Positions 54,609 through 63,331 of a stretch of DNA of 64,000 nucleotides are shown here, in pieces. The stretch's first letter is position 1. Each line of letters begins with the position of its first letter. A program made the position numbers and the translations under genes. The notes under the pieces were generated by a model. The model saw nothing but the letters and a program-made list of their open reading frames with translations. It did no database searches and was not told the DNA's origin. The stretch covers positions 2,733,116-2,797,115 of the forward strand of contig JAVSMP010000001.1 in NCBI GenBank assembly GCA_032027145.1, read 5' to 3'. This DNA comes from Ignavibacterium sp. Lineage in GTDB: Bacteria > Bacteroidota > Ignavibacteria > Ignavibacteriales > Ignavibacteriaceae.

Positions 54609-55775
54609 ATGAAAATACCATCATTTATAATGTTAATTTTAATTGTTGTTCTTTTTCCAATATTAATTAATGCTCAGGAGGAAGAAGAACAGATTTTATA
54701 TTATCAAATGGAACCCCTTGATGATAGTTTATTCATTCATATTCAGGAAGAGCTGTTTATAGATCCTCCAGATCCAAAAGCAGAAATAGTAGTTGATCTG
54801 AGAAATGTTACTGATCAAACAATATCAGTAAAAGGTAGTCTCTATCCATTACTCGCATTAAAACCTGAAACACGTGCAAGAATAATAACTTACCCTTTTA
54901 AACTTAATCTGGAAGAAACTATAAATTTTGGAAGTGTATTTACAAGAGTTGTAGATAAATTACGTTTTAATAACATATTGAATCCGCCAACTGTATTTCA
55001 GATATCACCCACATTAGGCTATATCAACCCTTATGTGCAAGTAATGGGTGGTGAAAGGTTTGGAATTCCATTGAAGAAAGATATTGGATTATCAATTGGT
55101 TTTGGAACACCCTACTCCGGAGCACTAGAAACAAACTACTCTGAGGTGAATTTCCATATTCTTGGAGCTAAGGTAGGGGCTTATTTAAGTGTCGATGCAA
55201 TGACAGAGCTTAAAAGCTCTGAGAATCATAATAATCTTTATGTAACTAGTGGAATCCAAATGTCTTATACTATACCATTTGGCAACTTCTTTGAAGTTGG
55301 ATATTTAAGTACTACTTCAGAATTTGACTCTTCTTTGATTAGAAAATACCAGAAGAACACTGTTAATAAAGGTAACATTGTCAGAAATCCTGATGGAACA
55401 ATTAAATACCAACCTTATTTATTAGACGGAGGATTTGTAAATTGGGAATTCAGATATCCTGTTAAAATATTAGGAGCACTTCGGAGCAAATTTTATGCGG
55501 CTTACTTTATTGATGAATACCACATTGGTTTTACAGGCAGAGAGCTTACACTAGCCGGAAGCGTGTTTGATCTTAGAATGGATTATATGTTCAACAGTCC
55601 AATACGCAATAATCAATTTGTAATGGATATCGCAATTCAAAAGATATTTGACTATTGGGCTTACAGTTCCATTGCAATCGGACCAAGTATTATTATTACA
55701 AACTTAAAAGGCGGCGGAATCGGATTTTCCTCTTTCTTTGTGAATATTAGAGTTAAAGTAGGCAGCTCACTTTAA
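54609..55775 (+). CDS. Secreted protein, predicted outer-membrane barrel, in polysaccharide locus
   Basis: A 388-residue protein I cannot assign to a named family. The signal peptide MKIPSFIMLILIVVLFPILI ends NAQEEEE. Residues about 45-110 form a soluble part (KAEIVVDLRNVTDQTISVKG). From about 118 the sequence alternates polar and hydrophobic residues with glycine and aromatics (GYINPYVQVMGGERFGIPLK, LRSKFYAAYFIDEYHIGFTG), ending IGFSSFFVNIRVKVGSSL; these look like transmembrane strands. It sits between the sugar-nucleotide genes and the SLBB/kinase pair, so a role in polysaccharide export is a reasonable guess. Confidence 0.7.
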   Translation: MKIPSFIMLILIVVLFPILINAQEEEEQILYYQMEPLDDSLFIHIQEELFIDPPDPKAEIVVDLRNVTDQTISVKGSLYPLLALKPETRARIITYPFKLNLEETINFGSVFTRVVDKLRFNNILNPPTVFQISPTLGYINPYVQVMGGERFGIPLKKDIGLSIGFGTPYSGALETNYSEVNFHILGAKVGAYLSVDAMTELKSSENHNNLYVTSGIQMSYTIPFGNFFEVGYLSTTSEFDSSLIRKYQKNTVNKGNIVRNPDGTIKYQPYLLDGGFVNWEFRYPVKILGALRSKFYAAYFIDEYHIGFTGRELTLAGSVFDLRMDYMFNSPIRNNQFVMDIAIQKIFDYWAYSSIAIGPSIIITNLKGGGIGFSSFFVNIRVKVGSSL

Positions 55776-55788
55776 GTTAAAATATTAA

Positions 55789-55956
55789 ATGAACAATGTG
55801 TATGTCTTTTTTTTCTATAGCTATTTTCTTAATAGAAGATTCAATAAGACAAAAGTTGGATTAGAACGATCACTATTGGACAATGGTATTATGAAATATT
55901 GGAATGGTGATGTAATAGTTTTGGGGAATGATGATAGTATTATTAAAGACTTCTGA
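55789..55956 (+). CDS. Possible 55-residue small protein or gene fragment
   Basis: An ATG at 55789 opens a frame of 55 codons ending at TGA 55956. The product begins MNNVYVFFFYSYFLNRRFNK and ends GDVIVLGNDDSIIKDF. The C-terminal half has normal coding composition, but there is no ribosome site and no family match. It may be the tail of a lost gene. A chance frame is also possible. Confidence 0.25.
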   Translation: MNNVYVFFFYSYFLNRRFNKTKVGLERSLLDNGIMKYWNGDVIVLGNDDSIIKDF

Positions 55957-56161
55957 AATTTTTTGTTATGATATTACCATTCCGGTTGAGTAACCATTTT
56001 AAACTGATTCTTAAGTAATATACCTTTGGGAGGAAGAAAGTTATTCTTTACTTTACTCTTTAGATAATGTTTCGAGGGCTGCGGTAATAATTCTATCCCG
56101 GATTTAACTAAATTCAAAATTTCCCTATATTTGAAACACTAACAATATTAACAATTTAATC
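55957..56161. other. Leader of the export operon
   Basis: Contains TATATTTG at 56126-56133, which fits the -7 consensus TAnnTTTG about 30 bases before the SLBB gene, though no TTG box lies at the usual distance. A short element ATGATATTACCAT occurs near 55968-55980. Nothing else is recognised. Confidence 0.4.
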
Positions 56162-56671
56162 ATGAATAAAATTTGTTTTTTACTTTTTATATTATTTTCA
56201 TTTTCAATACTATTAAATGCACAGGATGATGTGCAGATAGGCAGTAATCTGAACAATTACAGACAGACTCAAGGCGGATTATTTGATTACTCTGATCCGT
56301 CAGGTATAAATATTAAGGTACAATTATGGGGGTATGTTAAATATCCCGGTTACTACATAATTCCATCATACTGCAGTATGAATGACCTTATTTCGTTTGC
56401 CGGTGGTCCATTAGAAGACGCATTGATGGAAGATGTGAAGATATACAGAAAATCAGACGAAAAACTTGAACTGTTTAAATTCAATTTTAATGACCTGCTT
56501 TGGGAGGACACTATACTTACTGAAATAAGCTTTCCAAAATTAATTGCCGGAGACGTAGTAATTGTTCCGGGTGAACCAAGGTACTTCTTAAGACAAGATG
56601 TATCGTTCTACCTGTCAATCACAACTGCCCTGGCATCAATTGTTGCAATAATCATCAGTTTAACCAAATAA
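56162..56671 (+). CDS. Small SLBB-domain polysaccharide export protein
   Basis: A 169-residue protein with signal peptide (CFLLFILFSFSILLNA before QDD), one SLBB domain (about 48-135: VQLWGYVKYPGYYIIPSYCS, MNDLISFAGGPLEDALMEDV, LIAGDVVIVPG) and a C-terminal membrane helix (about 147-166, YLSITTALASIVAIIISLTK). Wza-type exporters normally have a Poly_export domain before the SLBB domains and end in an amphipathic helix; here that domain is absent. It lies ten bases before the tyrosine autokinase gene, so it acts in the same export machine. Confidence 0.85.
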   Translation: MNKICFLLFILFSFSILLNAQDDVQIGSNLNNYRQTQGGLFDYSDPSGINIKVQLWGYVKYPGYYIIPSYCSMNDLISFAGGPLEDALMEDVKIYRKSDEKLELFKFNFNDLLWEDTILTEISFPKLIAGDVVIVPGEPRYFLRQDVSFYLSITTALASIVAIIISLTK

Positions 56672-56680
56672 AATTTTATT

Positions 56681-58897
56681 ATGAACAATCAGAATTCATT
56701 TGAACCTGGCTTTGAAGAACAGCAAAGCAGTACATTAAAAGATTATTTAATATTATTCAGCGTTAATCTTAAACCTGTATTAACAATATTGGCGGCAAGT
56801 CTTATTATATCAATAATATATGCTTTAACTGCACCTGATATATTTAAAACAACTACTGCATTGAAGATAACAAAACCCGGCGGCAGCATTTTACAATCAC
56901 CACTGCTTCCGGAGATAAATGATTTTGGCAATGACAGATTTATTGCTAATGAAATTGAAATACTTAAAAGCTATAACCTGCGAGAACGAATTGCAAAAAT
57001 TTTAACAGACTCCCTTTTAAAAAGTCCTGACAGGGAAGATTTCTCATTATTGCTTATTAACGAACTGGGGAAAGATAAAACACCTGCAAGTGTACCTGAA
57101 GCAGCTAAAATACTTGAAGATGCTGTTCAAATAGAACAAAAGCGCGGGCTTGATATAATTGATATAAGCGTTCAATCGAAAGAACCTGCTGAAGCTGTTT
57201 TGATAGCAAATGTATATGCTAAAGAATATCTTATATATAATTTAGAAATAAACAGGAATCAATTGATATTTGTTCGGAAGTTTCTGGATAATCAAAGGCA
57301 GGAGAAAAAGGAACAACTTAATGAAGCTGAAGAAATATTAAGATCATATCAGGAAAAAGGCGGAATAATAGCACTTGATCAACAGGCACAAACTTTAATA
57401 CAACAGCTTGCACAATTTGAAGCTCAGAGAAACGCTGTACAAATTGAGCTTGAAGCATCTAATGAAATATTAAAACAATATAGAAATGAACTTCAGCAGC
57501 AGGATCCAAAACTTGCAGATTATCTGACCAGCGCAACATCTGAAGCTTATATCAAAGCACTTCAGAATCAGATTGCAGAACTTCAGATACGCCGCGATCT
57601 ATCTATGACAAATGCTGAGCCCAAGAGTAATTTTACAACTCAGTTGAAAGAATATGACATAAAAATAAACGAACTTAAAAAGAAACTTGATGAAAAAATT
57701 AAAGTGCTGAAAGCAGGTATTTTTGCCAGCAGCCCTGAGGAGGTAAAAAATCTTAGCCAGAAAATAATTGAGGAAGAGATTAAAAACGGATCACTGCATA
57801 CAACATTAGCAGAATTAAATATAGTGGTAAAAAGATACGATGAAAGATTTAACAGACTGCCAAAAACATCTATTGAACTTGCAAGGTTTCAGAGAAACAG
57901 AGAATCTTTAGAAAAGCTTTATACTCTGGTTGAAGAGAGATATCAGGAAGCATTGATTAATGAGCAATCTCAGCCGGGCAACGTGCTGATAATTGATAAC
58001 GCACGTATTCCCGACAATCCAAGCAAACCAAACAGAGTACTTATAATTATTGTGGGTATATTTATCGGATTTGGATTAGCATTTGCGTATGTCTTTCTTA
58101 AAAATTATTTTGATAACACTGTTAAAACTCCTGAAGATATTCAGAATAGCAAAATGAATCTGCTTGGATGGATACCACAGGTTGATGAACTTATTGACAA
58201 AGAGAACAGTAAAATTGATTTTATTATTTCACACAAACCTGATTCAGTAACAAGTGAATCATTCAGAGCACTACGAACCAGAATTCAGTTTTCCAGACCT
58301 GATAAAGAAAATCTAAAAACAATCGTCCTTACTTCACCGGCACCACAGGAAGGAAAAACTTTTGTTACGGTAAACCTTGCAGGAAGTTTTGCACAGGCGG
58401 AAAAGAAAGTTCTTTTAGTTGACTGCGATCTTAGAAAGCCGAGGGTACACCGTATATTCGAAGCTCAAAAAGATCCCGGACTGATTGATTATCTTGTCGG
58501 TGAAAAAACTCTTGATGAAGTTATTCATAAAAGCACACTGAAAAATTTGTACTATATAACTTCAGGTACAATTCCGCCAAACCCTGCTGAGATGCTTGAT
58601 TCAATACAGATGGATGAATTTCTAAAACTTGTTAGAGATAAGTTTGATTATGTAATAATAGATTCCCCTCCCATTATTGCAGTTACGGATGCTGAGATAT
58701 TAACAAAAAAAGTGGATGGAACTATACTTGTTGTATCTTCAGAGGTAACCGAATATCGTATGATGGAAAGAGCTAATCAGCTTATTCAGCACGATAATAC
58801 TACTTTGATTGGTATTGTGCTTAATGGGTTTGATACTAATAGTGCTTATGGAACATATTATAAGTATAAGTACTATTATTATTACGCTGCTAAGTAG
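56681..58897 (+). CDS. Polysaccharide co-polymerase / tyrosine autokinase (Wzc type)
   Basis: A 738-residue BY-kinase. Wzz domain from about 15, first membrane helix about 32-50 (LKPVLTILAASLIISIIYAL), large periplasmic coiled-coil region (about 180-400), GNVR motif region, second membrane helix about 448-466, then a kinase domain with Walker A SPAPQEGKTFVTVNLAGS (about 548-565), Walker A' KVLLVDCDLRKPRVHR and Walker B YVIIDSPP. The C-terminus is a tyrosine cluster, YGTYYKYKYYYYYAAK, the autophosphorylation tail. It controls chain length and export of the polysaccharide. Confidence 0.95.
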   Translation: MNNQNSFEPGFEEQQSSTLKDYLILFSVNLKPVLTILAASLIISIIYALTAPDIFKTTTALKITKPGGSILQSPLLPEINDFGNDRFIANEIEILKSYNLRERIAKILTDSLLKSPDREDFSLLLINELGKDKTPASVPEAAKILEDAVQIEQKRGLDIIDISVQSKEPAEAVLIANVYAKEYLIYNLEINRNQLIFVRKFLDNQRQEKKEQLNEAEEILRSYQEKGGIIALDQQAQTLIQQLAQFEAQRNAVQIELEASNEILKQYRNELQQQDPKLADYLTSATSEAYIKALQNQIAELQIRRDLSMTNAEPKSNFTTQLKEYDIKINELKKKLDEKIKVLKAGIFASSPEEVKNLSQKIIEEEIKNGSLHTTLAELNIVVKRYDERFNRLPKTSIELARFQRNRESLEKLYTLVEERYQEALINEQSQPGNVLIIDNARIPDNPSKPNRVLIIIVGIFIGFGLAFAYVFLKNYFDNTVKTPEDIQNSKMNLLGWIPQVDELIDKENSKIDFIISHKPDSVTSESFRALRTRIQFSRPDKENLKTIVLTSPAPQEGKTFVTVNLAGSFAQAEKKVLLVDCDLRKPRVHRIFEAQKDPGLIDYLVGEKTLDEVIHKSTLKNLYYITSGTIPPNPAEMLDSIQMDEFLKLVRDKFDYVIIDSPPIIAVTDAEILTKKVDGTILVVSSEVTEYRMMERANQLIQHDNTTLIGIVLNGFDTNSAYGTYYKYKYYYYYAAK

Positions 58898-58964
58898 TTT
58901 GATTGTGAACCGGAGATAGGATTAGGTGCATTGGGTCGTTATTCGCAATACTTCAAGCTTCTAA

Positions 58965-59346
58965 CCAAAACAAACTCACCTAACCTCTCTTATAAAGAGA
59001 GGGATAGGACAGAAAATAAAAAGCATTTGATCAATAAAGCCATTCAGTGTTTTACTTCTTGCTTCTTATTTTTAGCCAAAACAAACTCACCTAATCTCTC
59101 TTATAAAGAGAGGGATAGGACAGAAAATAAAAAGCATTTGATCAATAAAGCCATTCAGTGTTTTACTTCTTGCTTCTTATTTTTAGCCAAAACAAACTCT
59201 CCTAGCCTCTCTTATAAAGAGAGGGATAGGACAGAAAATAAAAAGCATTTGATCATTAAAGCCATTCAGTGATTTATTTCTTGCTTCTTATTTCTAGCCA
59301 AAACAAACTCACCTAACCTCTCTTATAAAGAGAGGGATAGGACAAA
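58965..59346. repeat. 111-base tandem repeat, about 3.4 copies, with hairpins
   Basis: Units start at 58965, 59076, 59187 and 59298 with CCAAAACAAACTC, exactly 111 bases apart. Copies are nearly identical, with a few substitutions. Each contains CCTCTCT-TATAA-AGAGAGG or a near copy (58984-59002, 59095-59113, 59206-59224, 59317-59335). The last copy stops shortly after its hairpin and is followed by ACAAAAAAAAGTC. Confidence 0.95.
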
Positions 59347-59385
59347 AAAAAGTCATTAAATTATTTGTAGTCATTTAATCATAAT

Positions 59386-59466
59386 ACTTCTGAGTTCTGT
59401 GTTCTGACTCCTGACTTCTTACTTCTGAGTCCTGAGTTCCGAGTTCTTTCCTCCTCCCCCCTCTTG
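59386..59466. repeat. Degenerate TTCTGAG/CCTGA micro-repeat
   Basis: Starting ACTTCTGAGTTCTGTGTTCT and running to a CCTCC-rich end, the stretch repeats a 7-8 base theme (TTCTGAG, TTCTGAC, TCCTGAG, TTCCGAG) about eight times. Strand asymmetry is strong: almost no A-rich segments on the plus strand. Such low-complexity tracts are seen in intergenic DNA of related genomes. Confidence 0.7.
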
Positions 59467-59544
59467 AGTTAGATGAAAAAAAATTCAGTTATTAATTCTG
59501 AAAATTTGTAAATTGACTACAGAAAATTTTTAATAGGGAATATT

Positions 59545-60483
59545 TTGAAATTCTTAGTTACCGGCGGAGCCGGATTTATAGGCTCAAATATAGTTGAAGA
59601 ATTATTGCAGCGTGGAAATACCGTTCGTGTATTAGATAATTTCGCTACAGGTAAACGTGAAAACTTAAAAGACTTTACAAAGGATATTGATTTAATCGAA
59701 GGTGATATCCGCTCATTTCATATTGTACAGCAGGCTGTTAAAGGTATTGATGTAATTCTTCATCAGGCGGCTTTGCCTTCCGTCCCCCGCTCTATTAAAG
59801 ACCCAATAACAAGCAATGAAGTTAATGTTGTCGGAACATTAAATATTTTAGAAGCTTCTAAGGATGCGGGAGTAAAACGTGTAGTTTATGCGTCGTCATC
59901 ATCTGTGTATGGTGATAACCCCGAGCTGCCGAAGCATGAAGGAATGATTCCAAATCCATTATCTCCTTATGCTGTAAGCAAATTAGCGGGCGAAAAATAC
60001 TGCAGTGTGTATTCCCGATTATACGGAATTGAAACTGTTGCATTAAGATATTTTAATGTATTCGGTCCAAGACAGGATCCTAACTCACAGTACTCTGCAG
60101 TAATTCCATTATTTATAAAAGCTATTATGAATGATAAGCAGCCAATAATATTTGGCGACGGCAAACAGAGCAGGGATTTTACTTATGTTGCTAATGTTGT
60201 AGAAGCAAATATTCTTGCCGCTACAAAAGATGTTGAAAGTGGGTTGGTTATGAATTGTGCCTGCCACGGACAGATAACCTTGAATTCATTGGTGCATGAG
60301 TTGAATGTTCTGCTGGATAAAGATATTAAACCATTTTATGCTGATAAAAGACCGGGTGATATATTACACTCTTTTGCAGACATTACTAAAATTCAGCACG
60401 AGCTTGGTTTTAATCCTAAGGTTGATTTCAATATTGGGATTAGAATGACATTAACGAGCTTCCAAAAGGTAGTTCAAGTTTAA
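59545..60483 (+). CDS. NAD-dependent nucleotide-sugar epimerase (GalE/WbpP-like, TTG start)
   Basis: A 312-residue short-chain dehydrogenase-type epimerase. The Rossmann motif KFLVTGGAGFIGSNIVEELL opens the protein, VIYASSSSVYG-type catalytic serine appears as VVYASSSSVYGDNPELPKHE (about 111-130) and the YxxxK pair as YAVSKLAGEKYC (about 147-158). The start is TTG at 59545; no ATG is available upstream, and the glycine loop follows immediately. Probably a UDP-GlcNAc or UDP-Glc 4-epimerase. The next gene starts on the base after its stop. Confidence 0.88.
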   Translation: MKFLVTGGAGFIGSNIVEELLQRGNTVRVLDNFATGKRENLKDFTKDIDLIEGDIRSFHIVQQAVKGIDVILHQAALPSVPRSIKDPITSNEVNVVGTLNILEASKDAGVKRVVYASSSSVYGDNPELPKHEGMIPNPLSPYAVSKLAGEKYCSVYSRLYGIETVALRYFNVFGPRQDPNSQYSAVIPLFIKAIMNDKQPIIFGDGKQSRDFTYVANVVEANILAATKDVESGLVMNCACHGQITLNSLVHELNVLLDKDIKPFYADKRPGDILHSFADITKIQHELGFNPKVDFNIGIRMTLTSFQKVVQV

Positions 60484-61971
60484 ATGCAATTATCAAATCT
60501 TTTTCGGCTAGAATCTGCTTCTCTCAAAAAACTTAGTACTGTTCTATTTATAGGGCAAGTAACTGCATTTGTAATATATTACTTATCTACATTTATATTA
60601 GTTAGAATACTTAATACAAATGATTATGGAGTCTTCCAACAATTTAATTTGTTGATTACTACGTTTACACCAATATTTGGTTTTACATTAGTTACCAGTC
60701 TCTATTATTTTTACCCCATATCCAATGAGTTGGACAAAAAATCCTTTGTAATCCAAACTTATTTATTATTAATAGTAATAGGTATTTTTGCAGCAACCCT
60801 GTTTATTTTATTTAAGAATGAATTATTGCTCTTTCTTAATTTTAATGAACTGAATCAGGTGAATAAATGGCTATTTTTATCAATGAGTATCTTCTTAGTA
60901 AGCACGATCTCTGAGAATATCTTTATCCTTGAAAAAAAAGTTTGGTTCATTTTACTATTTGCCCCTATAGAAAAAACAGTTTATTTAGTTTTTGTAATTA
61001 TCTGTGCAATAAATAATAAAAATTTTGAAGGTGCAATATTTGGATATTTTTTATATGTGGTATTAAAATTAACACTTGTGTCAACTTATATTTATGTAAA
61101 ATATTTAGGAAACTTTCATATTATAATAAAAAAGAAAAATATTTTGGATCAAATTAAATATTGTGCACCATTTTTTGGGGGATTGTTAATTTATACATTA
61201 TCTCAAAAATTTGACAAAGTATTAGTAAACCAATACATCACGTCTACTGATTATGGTATTTACAGTATATCGTTTTTAAGTGTACCACTGTTGGCAAACC
61301 TAATTTCCTCAATTAACAATGTATCTATCCCAAAATATGTAGAAATGTACAAAAATGGTGATATTTATGGGATGATTATTTTATATAAAAAAATTGTATC
61401 AACTACCTCTGCTATAGTAATACCAATGGTTGTTTTTTTTTTCACCTTTGCAGACAAAGTTATAATAGTTTTATTTACATCAAGATTTGAAAATGCAATA
61501 CCATATTATAGAATTTTTATCATAACATTTTTGCTTTTAATGACATCATCTGGTCTTATTCTTCGTGCATCTAATAAAACAAAAATTATATTTTACACTA
61601 ACTTTGCAGCCTGCCTAGTTGTATTAATAGTTGGATTTATTATTATACCGAGATACAAACTTTTAGGAGGTATAATTACTGCATCAGTTTCAATAATCAC
61701 ACCTATAATTTTGCAATTAGCTGCGGAGTCAAGATTACTAAAGGTAGGTTTATTAAAAATGTTGCCATACACCACGATTGTTAAAATATCAATAATCTCT
61801 ATTATCCCGCTACCTGTATTTATTTACTTACATTTACTTGTGAATAACGACCTGTTATTTTTATTGTTCAGTTTTGTAATTTATAGCGTATTAGTTGGTA
61901 TTTTCGAATATATATTGGATATTATTCCCTATAAAGAAAAAATCCGACAATTGTGTAAAATATTTTTTTAA
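60484..61971 (+). CDS. Polysaccharide flippase (Wzx-like, MATE/MOP superfamily)
   Basis: A 495-residue integral membrane protein with about 12-14 hydrophobic segments. Residues 18-40 (LSTVLFIGQVTAFVIYYLST) and the conserved LVRILNTNDYGVFQQFNLL (about 38-56) are typical of polysaccharide biosynthesis proteins that flip lipid-linked repeat units across the inner membrane; the second half repeats the pattern with FDKVLVNQYITSTDYGIYSI. It is more AT-rich than the housekeeping genes, as is common in O-antigen loci. It is directly adjacent to the epimerase gene. Confidence 0.88.
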   Translation: MQLSNLFRLESASLKKLSTVLFIGQVTAFVIYYLSTFILVRILNTNDYGVFQQFNLLITTFTPIFGFTLVTSLYYFYPISNELDKKSFVIQTYLLLIVIGIFAATLFILFKNELLLFLNFNELNQVNKWLFLSMSIFLVSTISENIFILEKKVWFILLFAPIEKTVYLVFVIICAINNKNFEGAIFGYFLYVVLKLTLVSTYIYVKYLGNFHIIIKKKNILDQIKYCAPFFGGLLIYTLSQKFDKVLVNQYITSTDYGIYSISFLSVPLLANLISSINNVSIPKYVEMYKNGDIYGMIILYKKIVSTTSAIVIPMVVFFFTFADKVIIVLFTSRFENAIPYYRIFIITFLLLMTSSGLILRASNKTKIIFYTNFAACLVVLIVGFIIIPRYKLLGGIITASVSIITPIILQLAAESRLLKVGLLKMLPYTTIVKISIISIIPLPVFIYLHLLVNNDLLFLLFSFVIYSVLVGIFEYILDIIPYKEKIRQLCKIFF

Positions 61972-61989
61972 GCAAGTTACGATAGATTT

Positions 61990-63324
61990 ATGGATTCTAA
62001 CAAAAATTATTTTTTACTCTATATACTTAGTGTCGCTCTCATAATTTCTTTTTCAGTTATTGGTAAGCATCAGTACGCACTGTATTTACTAATATTTGGA
62101 TTAGTTATACTCACTTTTATTAATAATAAATATATTATTTTTTTAACAATAGTTTTTTTACCAACAAACGGGATTTTCCCAAGAGAGATTTATATAGGCG
62201 GTGTATTAGGACTAAAACAGATTTTGTCTTTCTTTGTAATGATACCATTATTATTAATCAAGTTTAATGGAAAAGACAAAGTCGAGAAGAAATATCTTAA
62301 TAGTATAATTGCTTTACTTTTTGTGCTAACTATTTACCAAACATACACTGCTATTAAAAATGCAATTTGGGGTATCGGAGATACATATAACAGTGATTTA
62401 GCTACAATGAAAGTGATTGGAATAATAGCTTTGTTGGTACCTCTAATTCTGATAATTAAAAAAAGTCCAATAATTAAAAATGAAATTTCAATTGCAGTAA
62501 CTTATGGTATAGTAAATATGTCCATTTTTACATTTATTAGTCCAATTTTGCCCGATCTAGGTCTAAAATCCACCGGTATAGTTATTTCAGAAATGACATT
62601 TGACAGATTTGCTGGTATTATGGCTGATGGTGACACAAATACGTTAGGTGTTTTTTTTGCAATGAGTATTGGATATCTAATCTTAAAATATCAATACTAT
62701 AATAATTACATTTTGTTTACATTAATTTGTACTTCATTATTTGCATTAGCATTAACAGGATCACGGACTGCATTTTTTGCATTAACAACAGTTTTTTTAT
62801 TATTCATGTTGAGAAAAACAAAAGTGAAAATCAAAGGTAAAGTATTATTTTTTTTACTACTTACTGTAGTTTCAACTTTTTCATTTTGGGTGATACTTTT
62901 TGAGCGAGTTTTGTTATCCGGATTACAGCTAGATACACAGACCGGAGCAAACAGGATTGGAAAATGGATTTTATATTTTGCATTTTTTGAGAAGAATCCG
63001 CTAATATATCTTCGAGGTACTGACAAGGATATAATGATCACTTGGAATAATGCATATTATGCGGCACATAATTTTTATATTCAAGTTATTTATAATGCCG
63101 GGCTTATTGCACTTTTTCTATTTCTCTTGAGTTATTGGAAAATATATAATAGTGGGAAAAAATTATTTAGCACTATTGATTTTCTATTCATAGCAATCCC
63201 TTATCTATTTATTACTTCTTTTGTGAGCGATATCGGAATAATTTACTACGCACTATTATATGCAACTTTGTTACCATTGCGCTTGTATCCGAACAGTAAG
63301 ATCGTATCAAATAATAATCATTGA
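61990..63324 (+). CDS. Polysaccharide polymerase / O-antigen ligase-like (Wzy/WaaL)
   Basis: A 444-residue membrane protein with ten or more hydrophobic helices and a large periplasmic loop near 295-365 (QLDTQTGANRIGKWILYFAF, then NNAYYAAHNFYIQVIYNAGL). GDTNTLGVFFAMSIGYLILK and LALTGSRTAFFALTT are typical of the Wzy_C/O-antigen ligase family, whose loop histidine (AAHNFYI) is functionally important. Which of polymerase or ligase cannot be told from sequence; next to a flippase and a Wzc protein, polymerase is favoured. AT-rich like its neighbour. Confidence 0.82.
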   Translation: MDSNKNYFLLYILSVALIISFSVIGKHQYALYLLIFGLVILTFINNKYIIFLTIVFLPTNGIFPREIYIGGVLGLKQILSFFVMIPLLLIKFNGKDKVEKKYLNSIIALLFVLTIYQTYTAIKNAIWGIGDTYNSDLATMKVIGIIALLVPLILIIKKSPIIKNEISIAVTYGIVNMSIFTFISPILPDLGLKSTGIVISEMTFDRFAGIMADGDTNTLGVFFAMSIGYLILKYQYYNNYILFTLICTSLFALALTGSRTAFFALTTVFLLFMLRKTKVKIKGKVLFFLLLTVVSTFSFWVILFERVLLSGLQLDTQTGANRIGKWILYFAFFEKNPLIYLRGTDKDIMITWNNAYYAAHNFYIQVIYNAGLIALFLFLLSYWKIYNSGKKLFSTIDFLFIAIPYLFITSFVSDIGIIYYALLYATLLPLRLYPNSKIVSNNNH

Positions 63325-63331
63325 ATTGCCA

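Larger units (their letters stand above)
58898..59544. other. Repeat-rich region between kinase and epimerase genes
   Basis: No credible gene. It holds the 111-base tandem repeat (58965-59346) and a CT/GA-rich micro-repeat (59386-59466), each annotated separately. An open frame through the repeats (58931-59272) exists only because the unit is 37 codons long. Confidence 0.6.

Noticed and set aside
58931-59272. 113-codon open frame across the tandem repeat
   Set aside because: It is open only because the repeat unit is a multiple of three; the sequence has no start signal, the unit contains hairpins and the frame has no protein-like pattern.
58965-59346. CRISPR array
   Set aside because: The 111-base units are repeated in full, with no unique spacers and no cas genes nearby.
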